Below, one piece after another: positions 1-9,198 of a DNA stretch of 64,000 bases. The stretch lies in the NCBI GenBank assembly GCA_965277745.1, contig OZ255837.1:2046001-2110000 (forward strand), written 5' to 3'. Within the stretch, counting starts at the first letter, position 1; each line of letters opens with the position of its first letter. Source of the stretch: G965277745 sp965277745. Its GTDB lineage: Bacteria > Pseudomonadota > Gammaproteobacteria > Cardiobacteriales > Cardiobacteriaceae. The translations under genes were made by a program, and so were the position numbers. Under the pieces are notes generated by a model. The model did no database searches. It was not told where the DNA came from and was given only the letters and a program-made list of their open reading frames with translations.

Positions 1-921
1 AGTTCCGTGAAATCCGGCGAAACTCGCTACAGAGCCGCAAAGCATGATACAAGCCGAAACCGTGATGCTCGAGATCATCAGGTAACGTTCATCAACTATG
101 TCGATCAGGCGCGGCAATATGAATGCGGCGAGCATTGATCCAGCACCTGCACAAGCGAGAAACACGGTTGTCAGCATTTCACTGCCACCCAACCAATCGC
201 GAGTCAGAATCACGGTATTGACGATGATCATCGCCCCGACACAGGAAACAGCAAAATAGATCGCCAGCAACCCGCGCAAGCGCGGTGTTTTGAGATAAGA
301 AACCACCCCAAACAGGATATTGTCATAGAAACCGCTCCCGCGATCACTGGGTGCCGCGCGCGGGATGACGGTGGTAATGATCAGCAGGGCAGAGAGCAAA
401 AAAGTTATGCTGTTGACTATAAACAAGGCTGTAAACGACCAGAGGCCGAGAAGCGCGGCAGCAAGCACCGGACTGGTGAGATTTTCGAGATCATAGGCGA
501 TCCTTGAATATGACAAGCCTTTGGTATAGGTCCCTTCATCGTCGAGAATGTCTGGAACAATGGCCTGAAAAACCGGGGTAAAAGCGGCAGAGGCTACATT
601 GATCATGAAAACAAGGACAAAAACCTGCCAGATCTGGTCGACGAACGGTAAGCAGACCACGATTGTCGCACGTATGACGTCTAGAATTACCAGATAGGTC
701 CGGTGAGGCAACAAATGCACCATGCTTCCGGCGACCGGCGCAATCAGAAGATATGCCACCATTTTAAGCGCGAATATTGATCCAAGTATCAATCCGGCAT
801 CATGGCCAGCAAGGTCAAACGCCAAGAGCGACAGAGCAACCGTCGTCAATCCCGTGCCGATCAGCGAGGTGATTTGTGCAGCGAATAAGCGACGAAAGCA
901 GGGAATTGAAAAAGGTGACAT
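1..921 (-). CDS. MFS transporter, C terminus outside window
   Basis: Major facilitator superfamily permease of the inner membrane. 307 codons are visible, starting at the ATG at 921 (MSPFSIPCFRRLFAAQ), and the frame stays open to base 1, so the C-terminal third is missing. The translation is a series of hydrophobic helices with short charged loops. It has the pattern of the MFS_3/enterobactin-exporter-like group: an N-terminal FRRLFAAQ, then a long cytoplasmic loop near residue 200 (RAAPSDRGSGFYDNILFGV). The substrate cannot be told from sequence; a drug, siderophore or metabolite exporter is possible. The gene reads in the same direction as the ABC-ATPase remnant and metal-uptake operon behind it. 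No frameshift is seen in the visible part. Confidence 0.8.
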   Translation of the reverse strand, partial: MSPFSIPCFRRLFAAQITSLIGTGLTTVALSLLAFDLAGHDAGLILGSIFALKMVAYLLIAPVAGSMVHLLPHRTYLVILDVIRATIVVCLPFVDQIWQVFVLVFMINVASAAFTPVFQAIVPDILDDEGTYTKGLSYSRIAYDLENLTSPVLAAALLGLWSFTALFIVNSITFLLSALLIITTVIPRAAPSDRGSGFYDNILFGVVSYLKTPRLRGLLAIYFAVSCVGAMIIVNTVILTRDWLGGSEMLTTVFLACAGAGSMLAAFILPRLIDIVDERYLMISSITVSACIMLCGSVASFAGFHGT

Positions 922-930
922 GACGGCCTG

Positions 931-1167
931 CTACCCCGCTGTTTCCGGATAATTTTGCCGGGCACCATGCAGATTTTTGCCTTCGCCATGAGGCTTCAGG
1001 CTGGATGTTGCCGTCGAGTGGTGGAAATGCGGATCATGCGAAATCAGGATCATTGATTGCGGTAAATTTTCGACAGTAGCTTCAATACGTTCCGGATTGG
1101 CTTCATCGTTCGACTCATAAAGCAACAATATATCAGGTTTCATGGTCACGAGGACAGCGGTGATCAA
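931..1167 (-). pseudogene. Remnant of an ABC-type ATPase domain
   Basis: A short frame carries KPDILLLYESNDEANPE followed by LPQSMILISHDPHF. This has the layout of the Walker B, D-loop and H-loop end of an ABC ATPase, most like the ABC-F pattern LLLLDEPTNHLD...LLVSHD..F. The key DEPTN is corrupted to YESND, no Walker A or signature motif survives upstream, and stops interrupt the region between about 1170 and 1290. It is therefore read as a decayed gene fragment. It could instead be a coincidental small ORF, but two correctly spaced motifs argue against that. Confidence 0.45.
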
Positions 1168-1317
1168 TATCGGACGCTTTCGTCGCTGGAAAATTCATGC
1201 TTTACCCGCTTGCGCAGATGCCGAAGATGAAACTGATCTGCCCCGTGAGGTAAATTTCCTCGGTTTTCCGAGATGACTCGTCAGGATAAGATCACCTATA
1301 AATCATTCGCCATAGGT

Positions 1318-2196
1318 TCATAATACGCCAGATTGTTGATATTGCCGTGAAGAGCTTTGCTGTGCCGCGGCGCGGTGTATATTGGCGAGCTTGCGCCACC
1401 CGCAGGCGGAAAAGAAGATGGCTGCCTGCGACAGAACGATGCAGGCACTGGTCGAGGCATCGAGATGAAAACTCAAATAGATGCCAAGTACACAGGCAAA
1501 GGCACTGGAAAAGCTCGCGACGATGAGCATTCGTGAGAAACGCCGGCAAACCGTTTGGGCGGTAATCCCCGGCGCGATCAACATGGCGACGACAAGAGAC
1601 ACCCCGACAGCCTGAATAGCGCCGACGGCCGTCATTGTCAGCATAATCAACAGGCTGTAATGAAGCCATGATACCGGTAGAGCGATTACCCGGGAGTAAG
1701 TCGAATCAAAGACATAGATCATGTAGTCGCGCCACTTGAGGAGAATGACCACCACGACCACGGCGGCGATGATGATATTTTGCCAGAGGTTGATATTGGT
1801 GATGCCGAGCAGATTGCCGAATAAAATATAGGTCATATGACCGCTGGTATGAAGGGCGACGAAGAGGAACATGCCTATGCCGAGCATACTGGAGAAGACG
1901 ACGCCGAGCAAGGTATCTTCGCGAATCCGGGTGTGGTTGTGCAGATAGCCGGTCAACAGTGCACAGGCGAGCCCAGAACAGAAAGCGCCGATCGCAAGTG
2001 GAATGCCGGCAAAATCTGCAAGGACAATACCCGGGAGAATGGCATGCGACATCGCATCCCCCATCAGCGACCAGCCGCGCAACACCAGATAGCAGGAAAG
2101 GATCGCGCAACTGATGGCGACGATCAGGCCCATCAGCAAGGCACGCTGCATGAAGCCATGGGAAAGCGGGGTGAGAAAGAACTCGTGGAGGCTCAT
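1318..2196 (-). CDS. sitD: Mn/Fe ABC transporter permease, SitD-type
   Basis: Second membrane subunit of a cluster-9 metal ABC importer (ABC-3 permease family; Mn2+, Fe2+ or Zn2+ entry across the inner membrane). The start MSLHEFFLTPLSHGFMQRAL at 2196 is preferred over the upstream 330-aa extension. It sits in an ATGA overlap with the stop of the neighbouring permease and gives the normal family length of 292 aa. The family hallmark SLMGDAMSHAILPGI is present, with about eight hydrophobic segments. It is the last gene of the four-gene operon. Similarity to the companion permease (identical spacing of the GDA.SHA motif) reflects an old duplication, as in sitC/sitD and yfeC/yfeD. Metal preference is inferred from operon composition. 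Confidence 0.85.
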   Translation of the reverse strand: MSLHEFFLTPLSHGFMQRALLMGLIVAISCAILSCYLVLRGWSLMGDAMSHAILPGIVLADFAGIPLAIGAFCSGLACALLTGYLHNHTRIREDTLLGVVFSSMLGIGMFLFVALHTSGHMTYILFGNLLGITNINLWQNIIIAAVVVVVILLKWRDYMIYVFDSTYSRVIALPVSWLHYSLLIMLTMTAVGAIQAVGVSLVVAMLIAPGITAQTVCRRFSRMLIVASFSSAFACVLGIYLSFHLDASTSACIVLSQAAIFFSACGWRKLANIHRAAAQQSSSRQYQQSGVL

Positions 2197-3056
2197 GTCG
2201 TTCTCTCCCGCAAGATATGGCGCTGGCGCAACCATTGTGGAATGTGCCCGTATTTGGGAGCGAACAGAAAGGCGAGGAGGAAGATCGCGCTTTGCAGAAT
2301 GACGATGCACGGTCCGGTGGCACCATCGACGAAATAACTAAGATAAACCCCCAGAAAACTGGTCACGGTGCCGATAGCGGCGGCAATCGACAAGACTCGG
2401 CCAAAACGGTCGGACAGAAAGTAAGCGGTCGCTCCCGGGGTGACAATCAGCGAGATCACGAGAATCGCCCCGACCGTCTGCATCGAGACAACCACGGCGG
2501 CGGTAAGCAGGGCGAAAAACAAAACACGCAATCCGTTTACCGCCAATCCGCAGGCGGCAGCATGGGTTTCATCGAAGAAAACCAACTCGATATCGCGCCA
2601 TTTAAGGGCGATGATGCTCAAAGTGGTCACCGCGATGGCGATGATTTGCCAGAGATCTTCGTTCCTGATAGTCAATATTTGCCCATAGACTATCGAAGTG
2701 AGACTGATCGAAGTGGGGTTTACCGAGATCAAGAAAAGACCGGCAGCGAGAAAAACCGACAGGACAAAACCGATGATGGCATCCTCGCGCAACTGCGAGA
2801 ATCTCTTGATTAGGAGCATCGCTTCGGTGGCGGCGGCGCCGGTGAAAAACGCGCCTATCGCGTAGGGAAAATGCAAGGCATATGAAGCGGCGACGCCCGG
2901 CACGACGGCATGTGAAAGTGCGTCTCCAATCAGTGACCAGCCTTTTAACATCAGGTAAACAGACAGTAGGGAGCACACCATTCCGACCAAGGCTCCGGAG
3001 AGCATCGCCTTGTTCATGTATAGATAACCGAACGGTTCGCTAAGAAGTGTTTGCAT
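2193..3056 (-). CDS. sitC: Mn/Fe ABC transporter permease, SitC-type
   Basis: First membrane subunit of the metal importer, 287 aa. The start MQTLLSEPFGYLYMNKAML overlaps the ATPase stop in a TGATG arrangement. The ABC-3 permease signature SLIGDALSHAVVPGVAASYA is clear, followed by alternating hydrophobic helices such as VVVSMQTVGAILVISLIVTP. The segment RDIELVFFDETHA, which follows the central helices, is typical of Sit/Yfe/Mnt permeases. It pairs with the downstream SitD-type subunit to make the heteromeric channel driven by the SitB-type ATPase. The gene looks intact. Confidence 0.87.
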   Translation of the reverse strand: MQTLLSEPFGYLYMNKAMLSGALVGMVCSLLSVYLMLKGWSLIGDALSHAVVPGVAASYALHFPYAIGAFFTGAAATEAMLLIKRFSQLREDAIIGFVLSVFLAAGLFLISVNPTSISLTSIVYGQILTIRNEDLWQIIAIAVTTLSIIALKWRDIELVFFDETHAAACGLAVNGLRVLFFALLTAAVVVSMQTVGAILVISLIVTPGATAYFLSDRFGRVLSIAAAIGTVTSFLGVYLSYFVDGATGPCIVILQSAIFLLAFLFAPKYGHIPQWLRQRHILRERTT

Positions 3057-3931
3057 CAGTCAACTCCGCCGTGATGATGGGGACGCACGGCGGGCAATTC
3101 GCCGTAAAACACCGCGGCGCGCTCGTCATCGGATACGATGTGAATCGGTTCTTCGCTTCCTCGGTGCAGACGCACGTTTTTCAGAATGCCGCCGAAAGTG
3201 GCGGTGAGATTGGCCTGGGTAAATGTTTCGATGGTATCACCGGCGGCGATCAAACGACGGTTGAGCATCAACACCTCGTTGCAATAGTCGGGGACACTGC
3301 CGATGTTATGGGTGGAAACCAGAATCAGATAACCCTCGTCGCGCAACGACTGCAAGAATTCCATGATGTTCAACTCGGTTTTGACATCAATACCGGTGAA
3401 CGGTTCGTCAAGGAGAATGGTACGGCTTTCCTGGGCCAATGCCCGGGCCAGAAAAACGCGCTTTTTCTGCCCCCCTGAGAGTTCGCCGATTTGGCGCTGC
3501 GCGAGATCGGCGATCGCCATGCGTTTGAGGACGGCGTCGACAATTTCCTGATCACGCGCGCGCGCGCGACGTAGAAAGCCCATATATGGGAAGCGGCCTT
3601 GCATAACCACCTCACGAACCAGAATCGGAAAACGCCAGTCGATCTGGTCGATCTGGGGAACATAAGCGACACCATTTCTTTTGATCGCTTTTCCTGCCGG
3701 GAGCTTGTTCAACAGAATGTGGCCTTGCTGTGGGCGGACAATACCCATGATGCTGTTGAACAAAGTGGATTTTCCGGAACCGTTGACGCCGATCAGAGCG
3801 CAAACGGTTCCACCTTCAAGCGAGAAACTGATGTCTTCCAAGGCACGATGACCATTGTTGTAGATCACCGTGACCCGCTTGACCGTCATTGTCGGTACAG
3901 AGTCGCTGACAGGACAGGGAATTTGTGTCAT
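3056..3931 (-). CDS. sitB: Mn/Fe ABC transporter ATP-binding protein, SitB-type
   Basis: Cytoplasmic ATPase of the metal importer, 291 aa. Walker A is GVNGSGKST (about residue 48), the Q-loop lies at YVPQIDQIDW, the signature is LSGGQKKRVFLARAL, Walker B is TILLDEPFTGID and the H-loop is VSTHN. YVPQ..QIDWRFP is characteristic of manganese/zinc ABC ATPases. The C-terminal 40 residues end in HHHGGVD, a His-rich tail that might bind metal (inference). It overlaps the binding-protein stop by four bases (ATGA) and the permease start by one, so translation of the operon is coupled. Confidence 0.9.
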   Translation of the reverse strand: MTQIPCPVSDSVPTMTVKRVTVIYNNGHRALEDISFSLEGGTVCALIGVNGSGKSTLFNSIMGIVRPQQGHILLNKLPAGKAIKRNGVAYVPQIDQIDWRFPILVREVVMQGRFPYMGFLRRARARDQEIVDAVLKRMAIADLAQRQIGELSGGQKKRVFLARALAQESRTILLDEPFTGIDVKTELNIMEFLQSLRDEGYLILVSTHNIGSVPDYCNEVLMLNRRLIAAGDTIETFTQANLTATFGGILKNVRLHRGSEEPIHIVSDDERAAVFYGELPAVRPHHHGGVD

Positions 3932-4839
3932 TTTTTCTTTTCAAGCGCTGCTTGAAATGCGTCGGTAATGGTGTCCGTCGTTACCTTGAGGAGATCAAGA
4001 TAAGTCGGCGTCGGTCCATCGGCCGCGGAAAGAGAATCCACATACAATACACCGCCGTATCGGGCACCGCTTTCTTTCGCGACTTCCTTGGCCGGTTTGT
4101 CGGAAATCGTGCTTTCGCTGAACAGTACAGGAATGTTGTTGGCACGAACGGTGTCGATCAATGCGGCGACCTGTTGCGGCGTGCCTTGTTGTTCGGCATT
4201 GACCGGCCATAAGTAGGCTTCTTGGAAATGTAAATCGCGGGTTAAGTAGGAAAACGCACCTTCGCTCGTGACCAGCCAGCGTTGTTGTTCGGGGATGTCG
4301 CTGACTTTGCGGCGAATTTTTCTCTCCATCGCCTGTAATTTTTTCTTGTAGGTGGCGGCGTTTGACGCATAATGGCCGGCGTGAGAGGGATCATATTTGG
4401 CGAGCGCTTTCTCAATGTTATCCACATAGATTCGTGCATTGCCGAACGACATCCAGGCATGCGGGTTGGGCAGGCCGTTGTACTCGCCACCGGCGATCAG
4501 AATCGGCTCGATACCGTCGGTGACAAGAACCGATGGCACGGTTTTCAAGTTGTTATAGAATTTCTCGAACCAGCGCTCCAGATGCAGCCCGTTGTAGAGC
4601 AGTAGATCGGCGTCCTGGGCGCGTACGATATCCTGTGGAGTCGGCTGGTAGTCATGGATTTCCGCCCCGGGTTTGGTAATGGAGATCACTTTTGCATCAT
4701 CGCCGGCAACGTTTTTCGCCATATCGGCGATCACGGTGAAGGTGGTTGCGACAGTGAACGGTTTGGCCACAACTGCCCCTGCAAGCAGGAAAAAGCTTGT
4801 GCTGACTGTGAGAATCATTTGCAACATTAGACGTTTCAT
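3928..4839 (-). CDS. sitA: Periplasmic Mn/Fe-binding protein, SitA-type
   Basis: Cluster-A-I solute-binding protein that captures Mn2+ or Fe2+ in the periplasm and delivers it to the SitC/SitD channel. The start MKRLMLQMILTVS at 4839 has a GGAG about 9 bases upstream and begins a clean signal peptide cut near AGAVVA-KPF. The longer 334-aa frame would bury this signal. The expected metal ligands are visible in order: His in GAEIHDYQPTP, His in PNPHAWMS, Glu in LFSESTISDKPA and Asp in LYVDSLS. The His-His-Glu-Asp set suits Mn/Fe proteins (YfeA, SitA, PsaA), and no His-rich loop typical of ZnuA is seen. First gene of the operon. Confidence 0.87.
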   Translation of the reverse strand: MKRLMLQMILTVSTSFFLLAGAVVAKPFTVATTFTVIADMAKNVAGDDAKVISITKPGAEIHDYQPTPQDIVRAQDADLLLYNGLHLERWFEKFYNNLKTVPSVLVTDGIEPILIAGGEYNGLPNPHAWMSFGNARIYVDNIEKALAKYDPSHAGHYASNAATYKKKLQAMERKIRRKVSDIPEQQRWLVTSEGAFSYLTRDLHFQEAYLWPVNAEQQGTPQQVAALIDTVRANNIPVLFSESTISDKPAKEVAKESGARYGGVLYVDSLSAADGPTPTYLDLLKVTTDTITDAFQAALEKKK

Positions 4840-5049
4840 TGAAAAACTCCAAATAGATCTTAAAAAAGCAGTAATCAAGAGGCAGAAAAGTAAATTGAGG
4901 ATTACATTTTTTACCTTAGTTAATTTAACCATGATTTTCTTTCGATTATAAGTGAAAAATTATTCATGATTTTTGCCGTAAAGCGGCTTGGTATAGAGTG
5001 ACCACTGCAAAAAAGTGATTTCACCGCTGGTTTGTCGAGAGCGAGTGCA

Positions 5050-5953
5050 TGTAAAGGGCAAGTGCTTTCTACTATCTGGAAACGCGCGGTTGTCGCCCGC
5101 AAAAACTTCGTCAGCGGCAGGGGAGCGGGCAACAGCAGCAAGCCGTCCTCCACCTACGCAAGCGAAACCCCCTCTGGGGAAAACGCAAGATAGGGAAAGT
5201 GTTGTGTCGCGACCCTGATTTTGCCTCGAGCATCAGCACGGTTGGTCGCATCCTCGAACCACTCGTCGCCTCGGGTCGTGTGCAGCCGCTTGCCTTTTAC
5301 TACGGCCGCGTCAAGCCCAAGCGCTGGCGCTATGGCATCCAGACCGAAAAACCAGGCGAGTCGATCCAGATCGACCATATGAGCGTAAGCTTTGGCGACG
5401 GCTTTGTCCTCGAAGCGTTCAAAGCAACCTCTCCGCTAACCGCCACCACGATGATGCGCGCTTACTGTCGTGCCAGCCGCCGCAATGCCCGGCGCTTTCT
5501 CGAACACCTGATCACACAGTTGCCCTATCCAGCGATCTCGATTCAAGTCGATGGCGGCAGTGCGTTCAAAGAGGAGTTCAAGCAGGTTTGTCAGGCCCTT
5601 GAGATCCCTCTGTTCGTTTTACCGCCGAAAAAAACCTAAATACAATCGCTGCGTAGCGCGTGCCAATGGCACAACGCGTTACGCGTTCTATCCCTTCTAC
5701 AAAGGGCCCTTGACCCTCTCGGCAATCAATCGGGCGCTTGCTGAGTATCAACGATATTACAAGCACTATCGCCCACATGACGGGATAGGATTGGAAACAC
5801 CAATGCGTTCATCAACAATTCCTTCAGACCGCCTGATTTGTCTCACAGGTGTTGAACCCGGAAACGCCATTGCAAACGATGAAGGACTGGCATAAACTCA
5901 AGCCCGAGTTATTCAAGAAACAGCCAGACTACCTCACGGGATGTGACAGGTAA
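5050..5953 (+). pseudogene. Degenerate DDE (integrase-core) transposase, IS481-like
   Basis: A decayed rve-type transposase. Fragments in changing frames give LHLRKRNPLWGKRKIGK, then IQIDHMSVSFGDGF (first catalytic Asp), ISIQVDGGSAFKEEF (second Asp) and, after a frameshift near 5635, NRCVARANGTTRYAFYPFYK. In that last block the expected catalytic Glu of the VERANGT motif is replaced by Ala. A further shift leads to MKDWHKLKPELFKKQ and a stop at 5953. No start or N-terminal helix-turn-helix survives. A similar C-terminal tail (WQKTHPELFRKH) lies at 13.3 kb, so at least two copies of this element existed. Inactive. Confidence 0.75.
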
Positions 5954-6332
5954 TCCGCCGTATCCGCCTGTCGCTGTTGTGAGGCTTCAACCCACCAGAG
6001 CGGTGATATTCAGGAACACACGCTTGGATTCGAGGCGTATGGTTGTATGTGTCGCGGCAAATTACTTGTTGGAAAAGTCAAGGCCACCACGGCGGCCTGT
6101 CTTATGAGATTTTACCCGATTCGGGCAATGGCGGGGCGCTTTTATTTATTCCAGGCGGTTGGTTATCGAAATCAAGCGAAGAATGCCGTTTTTCGTTTTT
6201 CATCGCACGGCTGTTCTCCTTGTAAGGTAGCCAAGTTTTTGTCGACCATGTTCATTTCTACTCCCGTGCACGCGTGTAACGGCAGGGGAGTAGGTTTTAA
6301 GAGAATACGTCGGAGAAGTCTGCACCAGCGGT
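5954..6332. other. Intergenic stretch without recognisable gene
   Basis: This interval lies between the dead transposase and the SnoaL-like gene. A short open frame at 6043-6225 has no recognisable similarity or ribosome site. An inverted repeat (CTACTCCC at 6258-6265, GGGGAGTAG at 6285-6293) could form a hairpin just downstream of the SnoaL-like gene. It lacks a convincing U tract on the minus strand, so a terminator role is only possible. Confidence 0.4.
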
Positions 6333-6938
6333 TCAGTCGATTACCACCATGCCAAGCTGTTTCAGCAAGGTCAGATTATCTTCGAGATGCCAGTTATGGG
6401 TTATCTTCCCATCCTTGATTGTGTACATATCGACGGCTTTGAAATCGATCGCCTGGCCATCGCCTTTACGTTCGGCGAATAAGCCAGTGAAATGTCCGGT
6501 AAAATGCAAGCGGCCGATTACCGTATCGGGCAGTATATAAATCTGTTCCACCTCCATGGCAAGGTCAGGAACCGCTTTGCGGAAGTTTTTGGAAGCCATG
6601 ATCGGACCTTCTATCCCTTGTGGACGGCCATCCGGGAGATTGAGGTCTATGAAGCCTTGTGAGAGCGCCTGATAAAGCAAAGCTTCATTGCCCGAATTCC
6701 AGAAAGCGTAGTAGGTTTCGGCAGTCTGTAACAGTCGTTGCGCCTCGCTGACTTCCATCCCCGGCGCGACCATGACGTGTTGCGGCCATTGCTTTGCAGC
6801 GGCTGCGGCTTGCGCTGGAGAAAGGGCGCCTGCGCACAGCAGGAACAAGGTCAGGAGATGCGATAGGTATCTATTTTTTCCCCGCATTGAAGAGGCTGCC
6901 AAGGGAATGCGTAGATCTGAAAAAATGCGTGTTGTCAT
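6333..6938 (-). CDS. Exported SnoaL-like / NTF2-fold protein
   Basis: A 201-aa protein with an N-terminal export signal: charged start, then YLSHLLTLFLLCAGALSP, cleavage near AQAAAA. A SnoaL-like polyketide-cyclase/NTF2-fold domain follows. The domain pattern is visible in AETYYAFWNSGNEALLYQAL near the start, then GIEGPIMASKNFRKAVPDLAM, and VDMYTIKDGKITHNWHLEDN near the end, where the sheet strands and DGKI..HW..DN motif of SnoaL ester cyclases occur. The reaction is unknown; many relatives have no proven enzyme activity. It is divergent from the LysR gene at 7175, which suggests that regulator controls it. The start MTTRIF was kept, although an internal Met nearer the signal (MRGKNRY) is equally plausible. 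Confidence 0.75.
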   Translation of the reverse strand: MTTRIFSDLRIPLAASSMRGKNRYLSHLLTLFLLCAGALSPAQAAAAAKQWPQHVMVAPGMEVSEAQRLLQTAETYYAFWNSGNEALLYQALSQGFIDLNLPDGRPQGIEGPIMASKNFRKAVPDLAMEVEQIYILPDTVIGRLHFTGHFTGLFAERKGDGQAIDFKAVDMYTIKDGKITHNWHLEDNLTLLKQLGMVVID

Positions 6939-7174
6939 TTCTTTATTCCTTTACAATTAGTTTATACTTACACCGCCGTGAATCGCTGTTTCCCGTTGCA
7001 AAGTGAGTGCCTGAAAAACGCCTTCATTGCGGAAAAAATCACGCTTTGCGCGTCAAGCAATTCAAGCGCTATAAATTTTCTGCTCTCAAGGTTTGCATTT
7101 CCGTTCGATGCTTGATTATGATATCTCCTACGGATTAACTTGATAATCACATACTATATGAAATTACTATTTAA

Positions 7175-8080
7175 ATGAAACGAACAATTTTGTTGGACAA
7201 TCTAGCGCTTTTTTTACGCATCGTCGAAAAAGGCGGAATGGCGAGCGCCGGCCGTGATTTCGGGTTATCCGCCGCCTCGGTTTCAGGACGGTTGGCTTCA
7301 CTCGAAAAACACTATAACGCGCGTCTTCTCACCAGAACGACCCGCGCAATCCATTTGACCGATGAGGGGTGGAAACTGGTGGAAGGGGCGCGTCGCCTAT
7401 TGGCGGAAGCGGACGATCTGGAATCGCGTATCCGGCTCGGTATAGACACGGTATCGGGGCCTATCCGCATCACGGCGCCGGTCGATATCGGTAAGAAAAG
7501 GATTGCCCCGATCTTGACTTCCTTCAGAGAAAGCCATCCACAGGTCGGTATCGATTTTTATCTCGACGACGGCTATGTCGATCTCGTCTCCACCGGAATC
7601 GATCTCGGAATTCGCTATGGAGAACTCGCCGACAGTAGTCTTAAAGTAAAGAAAATCGCAGACAATCGCAGACTACTTTGTGCTTCGCCCGCCTACATCG
7701 AGGCGTATGGATATCCTGAGGATCTCGATGCTCTGTGCGCCCACAAAATTATTCTGATGCGCTTCGGACAGAATATAGAGCGGGATTGGCGGTTTATCGT
7801 CGATGGCAAAATAAAGAAACTGAGCATACAACCTGTCTGTGTGGCCAACGATGGAGAACTCGTACGGCAATGGTGCAAAGCCGGTTATGGGATCGCGTTG
7901 AAATCGGCGTGGGATGTTTCGGAAGACATAAAAAGTGGTGTCTTGCTCCCCTTGCTTGATGACTATCCTGTCGCCCCCAGCGCACTCCAGATTGTCTATC
8001 CGGCAGGGCGATCGAAACCGCGTAGAATAAGACTGTTGATTGACTTTATCGCCGATCGTTTCAAAGAGGATTGTCCTTGA
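7175..8080 (+). CDS. LysR-family transcriptional regulator
   Basis: A 301-aa LTTR. Residues 5-65 form the winged helix-turn-helix (LALFLRIVEKGGMASAGRDF then GLSAASVSGRLASLEKHYNA and RLLTRTTRAIHLTDEG). Residues 90-295 form the periplasmic-binding-like effector domain (GPIRITAPVDIGKKRIAPIL; GIDLGIRYGELADSS). The spacing is that of the CrgA/DsdC-like AaeR-YhaJ group. It diverges from the exported SnoaL-like gene across a 236-bp intergenic region, the usual arrangement for a LysR regulator and its target. The effector is unknown. The ribosome site is weak, with an A/T-rich leader. Confidence 0.88.
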   Translation: MKRTILLDNLALFLRIVEKGGMASAGRDFGLSAASVSGRLASLEKHYNARLLTRTTRAIHLTDEGWKLVEGARRLLAEADDLESRIRLGIDTVSGPIRITAPVDIGKKRIAPILTSFRESHPQVGIDFYLDDGYVDLVSTGIDLGIRYGELADSSLKVKKIADNRRLLCASPAYIEAYGYPEDLDALCAHKIILMRFGQNIERDWRFIVDGKIKKLSIQPVCVANDGELVRQWCKAGYGIALKSAWDVSEDIKSGVLLPLLDDYPVAPSALQIVYPAGRSKPRRIRLLIDFIADRFKEDCP

Positions 8081-8434
8081 TCCGGCTTGTTTCTCCTATC
8101 GCGAGCGGGAAAGCCTAAGAGAAAGCCTCGCGACATGAGCTATCACGAAAAAATATGGGCCGATGAAACCCGGGTATTATAGGCGCTCAACAGACGTTTC
8201 CGGTCAATCGCTCTCTTGACACGGCAACCGATTTGGCGATTGTTTGCCTTTCATTCTCAATACGTGGGGAAACTTGGATACGCGGCTTGTCTGAAAAAAA
8301 AAGACAAGACACTTCATGATTGCTTCGCCGTTCATCAAGCAATGCGTTTTTTGCCAATTCCTGTCATGACACGAAGCAATTTTGACAAAGTTCTCTGGTA
8401 CAAAAGGGGTAATATCTTCCTGATTGGGGGCCGT
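8081..8434. other. Leader/intergenic region before the FAH-family gene
   Basis: No gene is recognised here. The downstream hydrolase frame is open back to 8216, but the upstream codons (RLFAFHSQYVGKLGYAACL and on) resemble no part of the family. I treat them as untranslated leader and start the gene at 8435. Confidence 0.4.
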
Positions 8435-9085
8435 ATGAATGAAGTACAGTACATTGATGGAAAATCTCATCCATTGGCGACGATTTTTTGTATCGGGCGG
8501 AATTATGTCGCGCATGTCGAAGAACTCGATAATTCCATCTCGGATGCACCGGTGATTTTTTGCAAGCCGAAAACGGCGATCAACAGTAGTCGTTTTATTG
8601 TTTTACCGACATTCTGTGAAGAAGTTCACTACGAAACGGAACTGCTTGTCTTGATCGGCAAAGGTGGAAAAGATATTTGTAGCGAGGCCGCCCGGTCACA
8701 TATCGGCGGTTTTGGCGTTGGACTCGATCTTACCGCACGCGATCTCCAAAGAAAGTTGCAAGCCAAAGGGCTACCGTGGGAACTGGCCAAAGGATTCGAT
8801 GGTGCCGCCTGTATCTCCGATTTTGTCCCTGCCGATCATTTTCCCACCCTCGATATTTCCTTTCGTATGGCGTGCAATGGAAAATTGCGCCAGCGCGGTC
8901 ATACTTCGATGATGCGCTTTACGATTGTCGAACAGATCGCTTTTCTCAGCCGTCACTTTACCTTACGCGCCGGTGATATTCTGTTTACCGGCACCCCCGA
9001 AGGGGTCGGGAAACTAAAAAGTGGCGACAGGCTGGCCCTGACACTCGGCGAAGGACTTGTCCATGCTGACTTTCAGGTGCGGTGA
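8435..9085 (+). CDS. Fumarylacetoacetate hydrolase family protein
   Basis: A 216-aa member of the FAH family (YcgM-like acylpyruvate hydrolase/isomerase group), metal-dependent cleavage of a C-C bond in short oxo-acids. The start MNEVQYIDGKSHPLATIFCI follows a GGGGG stretch and gives the compact length of the group. The family core is visible: IGRNYVAHVEEL, then PVIFCKPKTAINSS, the metal-binding EVHYETELLVLIGK (Glu-x-Glu), GFGVGLDLTARDLQ (Asp), and GDILFTGTPEGVGKL near the end. All expected acidic metal ligands are present. It is followed by hemN in the same direction with a 113-bp gap, so it is probably its own unit. The exact substrate cannot be set from sequence. Confidence 0.85.
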   Translation: MNEVQYIDGKSHPLATIFCIGRNYVAHVEELDNSISDAPVIFCKPKTAINSSRFIVLPTFCEEVHYETELLVLIGKGGKDICSEAARSHIGGFGVGLDLTARDLQRKLQAKGLPWELAKGFDGAACISDFVPADHFPTLDISFRMACNGKLRQRGHTSMMRFTIVEQIAFLSRHFTLRAGDILFTGTPEGVGKLKSGDRLALTLGEGLVHADFQVR

Positions 9086-9198
9086 ATATTCTATGCAGCG
9101 CGTGATTGCAGGATTTCTTATCCTGACGATAGAAAACATATAAGAAAATCAGATTCGGGCTTTGATAAAATAGGGGCAGGTTTTCGCGTTTTATCGCC

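Noticed and set aside
4840..5000. Possible Fur/MntR operator ahead of sitA
   Set aside because: The region is A/T-rich with a short TTAAATTAA palindrome, but no sequence close to a known Fur or MntR site.
9140..9198. Possible FNR/Anr box ahead of hemN
   Set aside because: Only a TTGAT half-site is present; the matching ATCAA half is missing.
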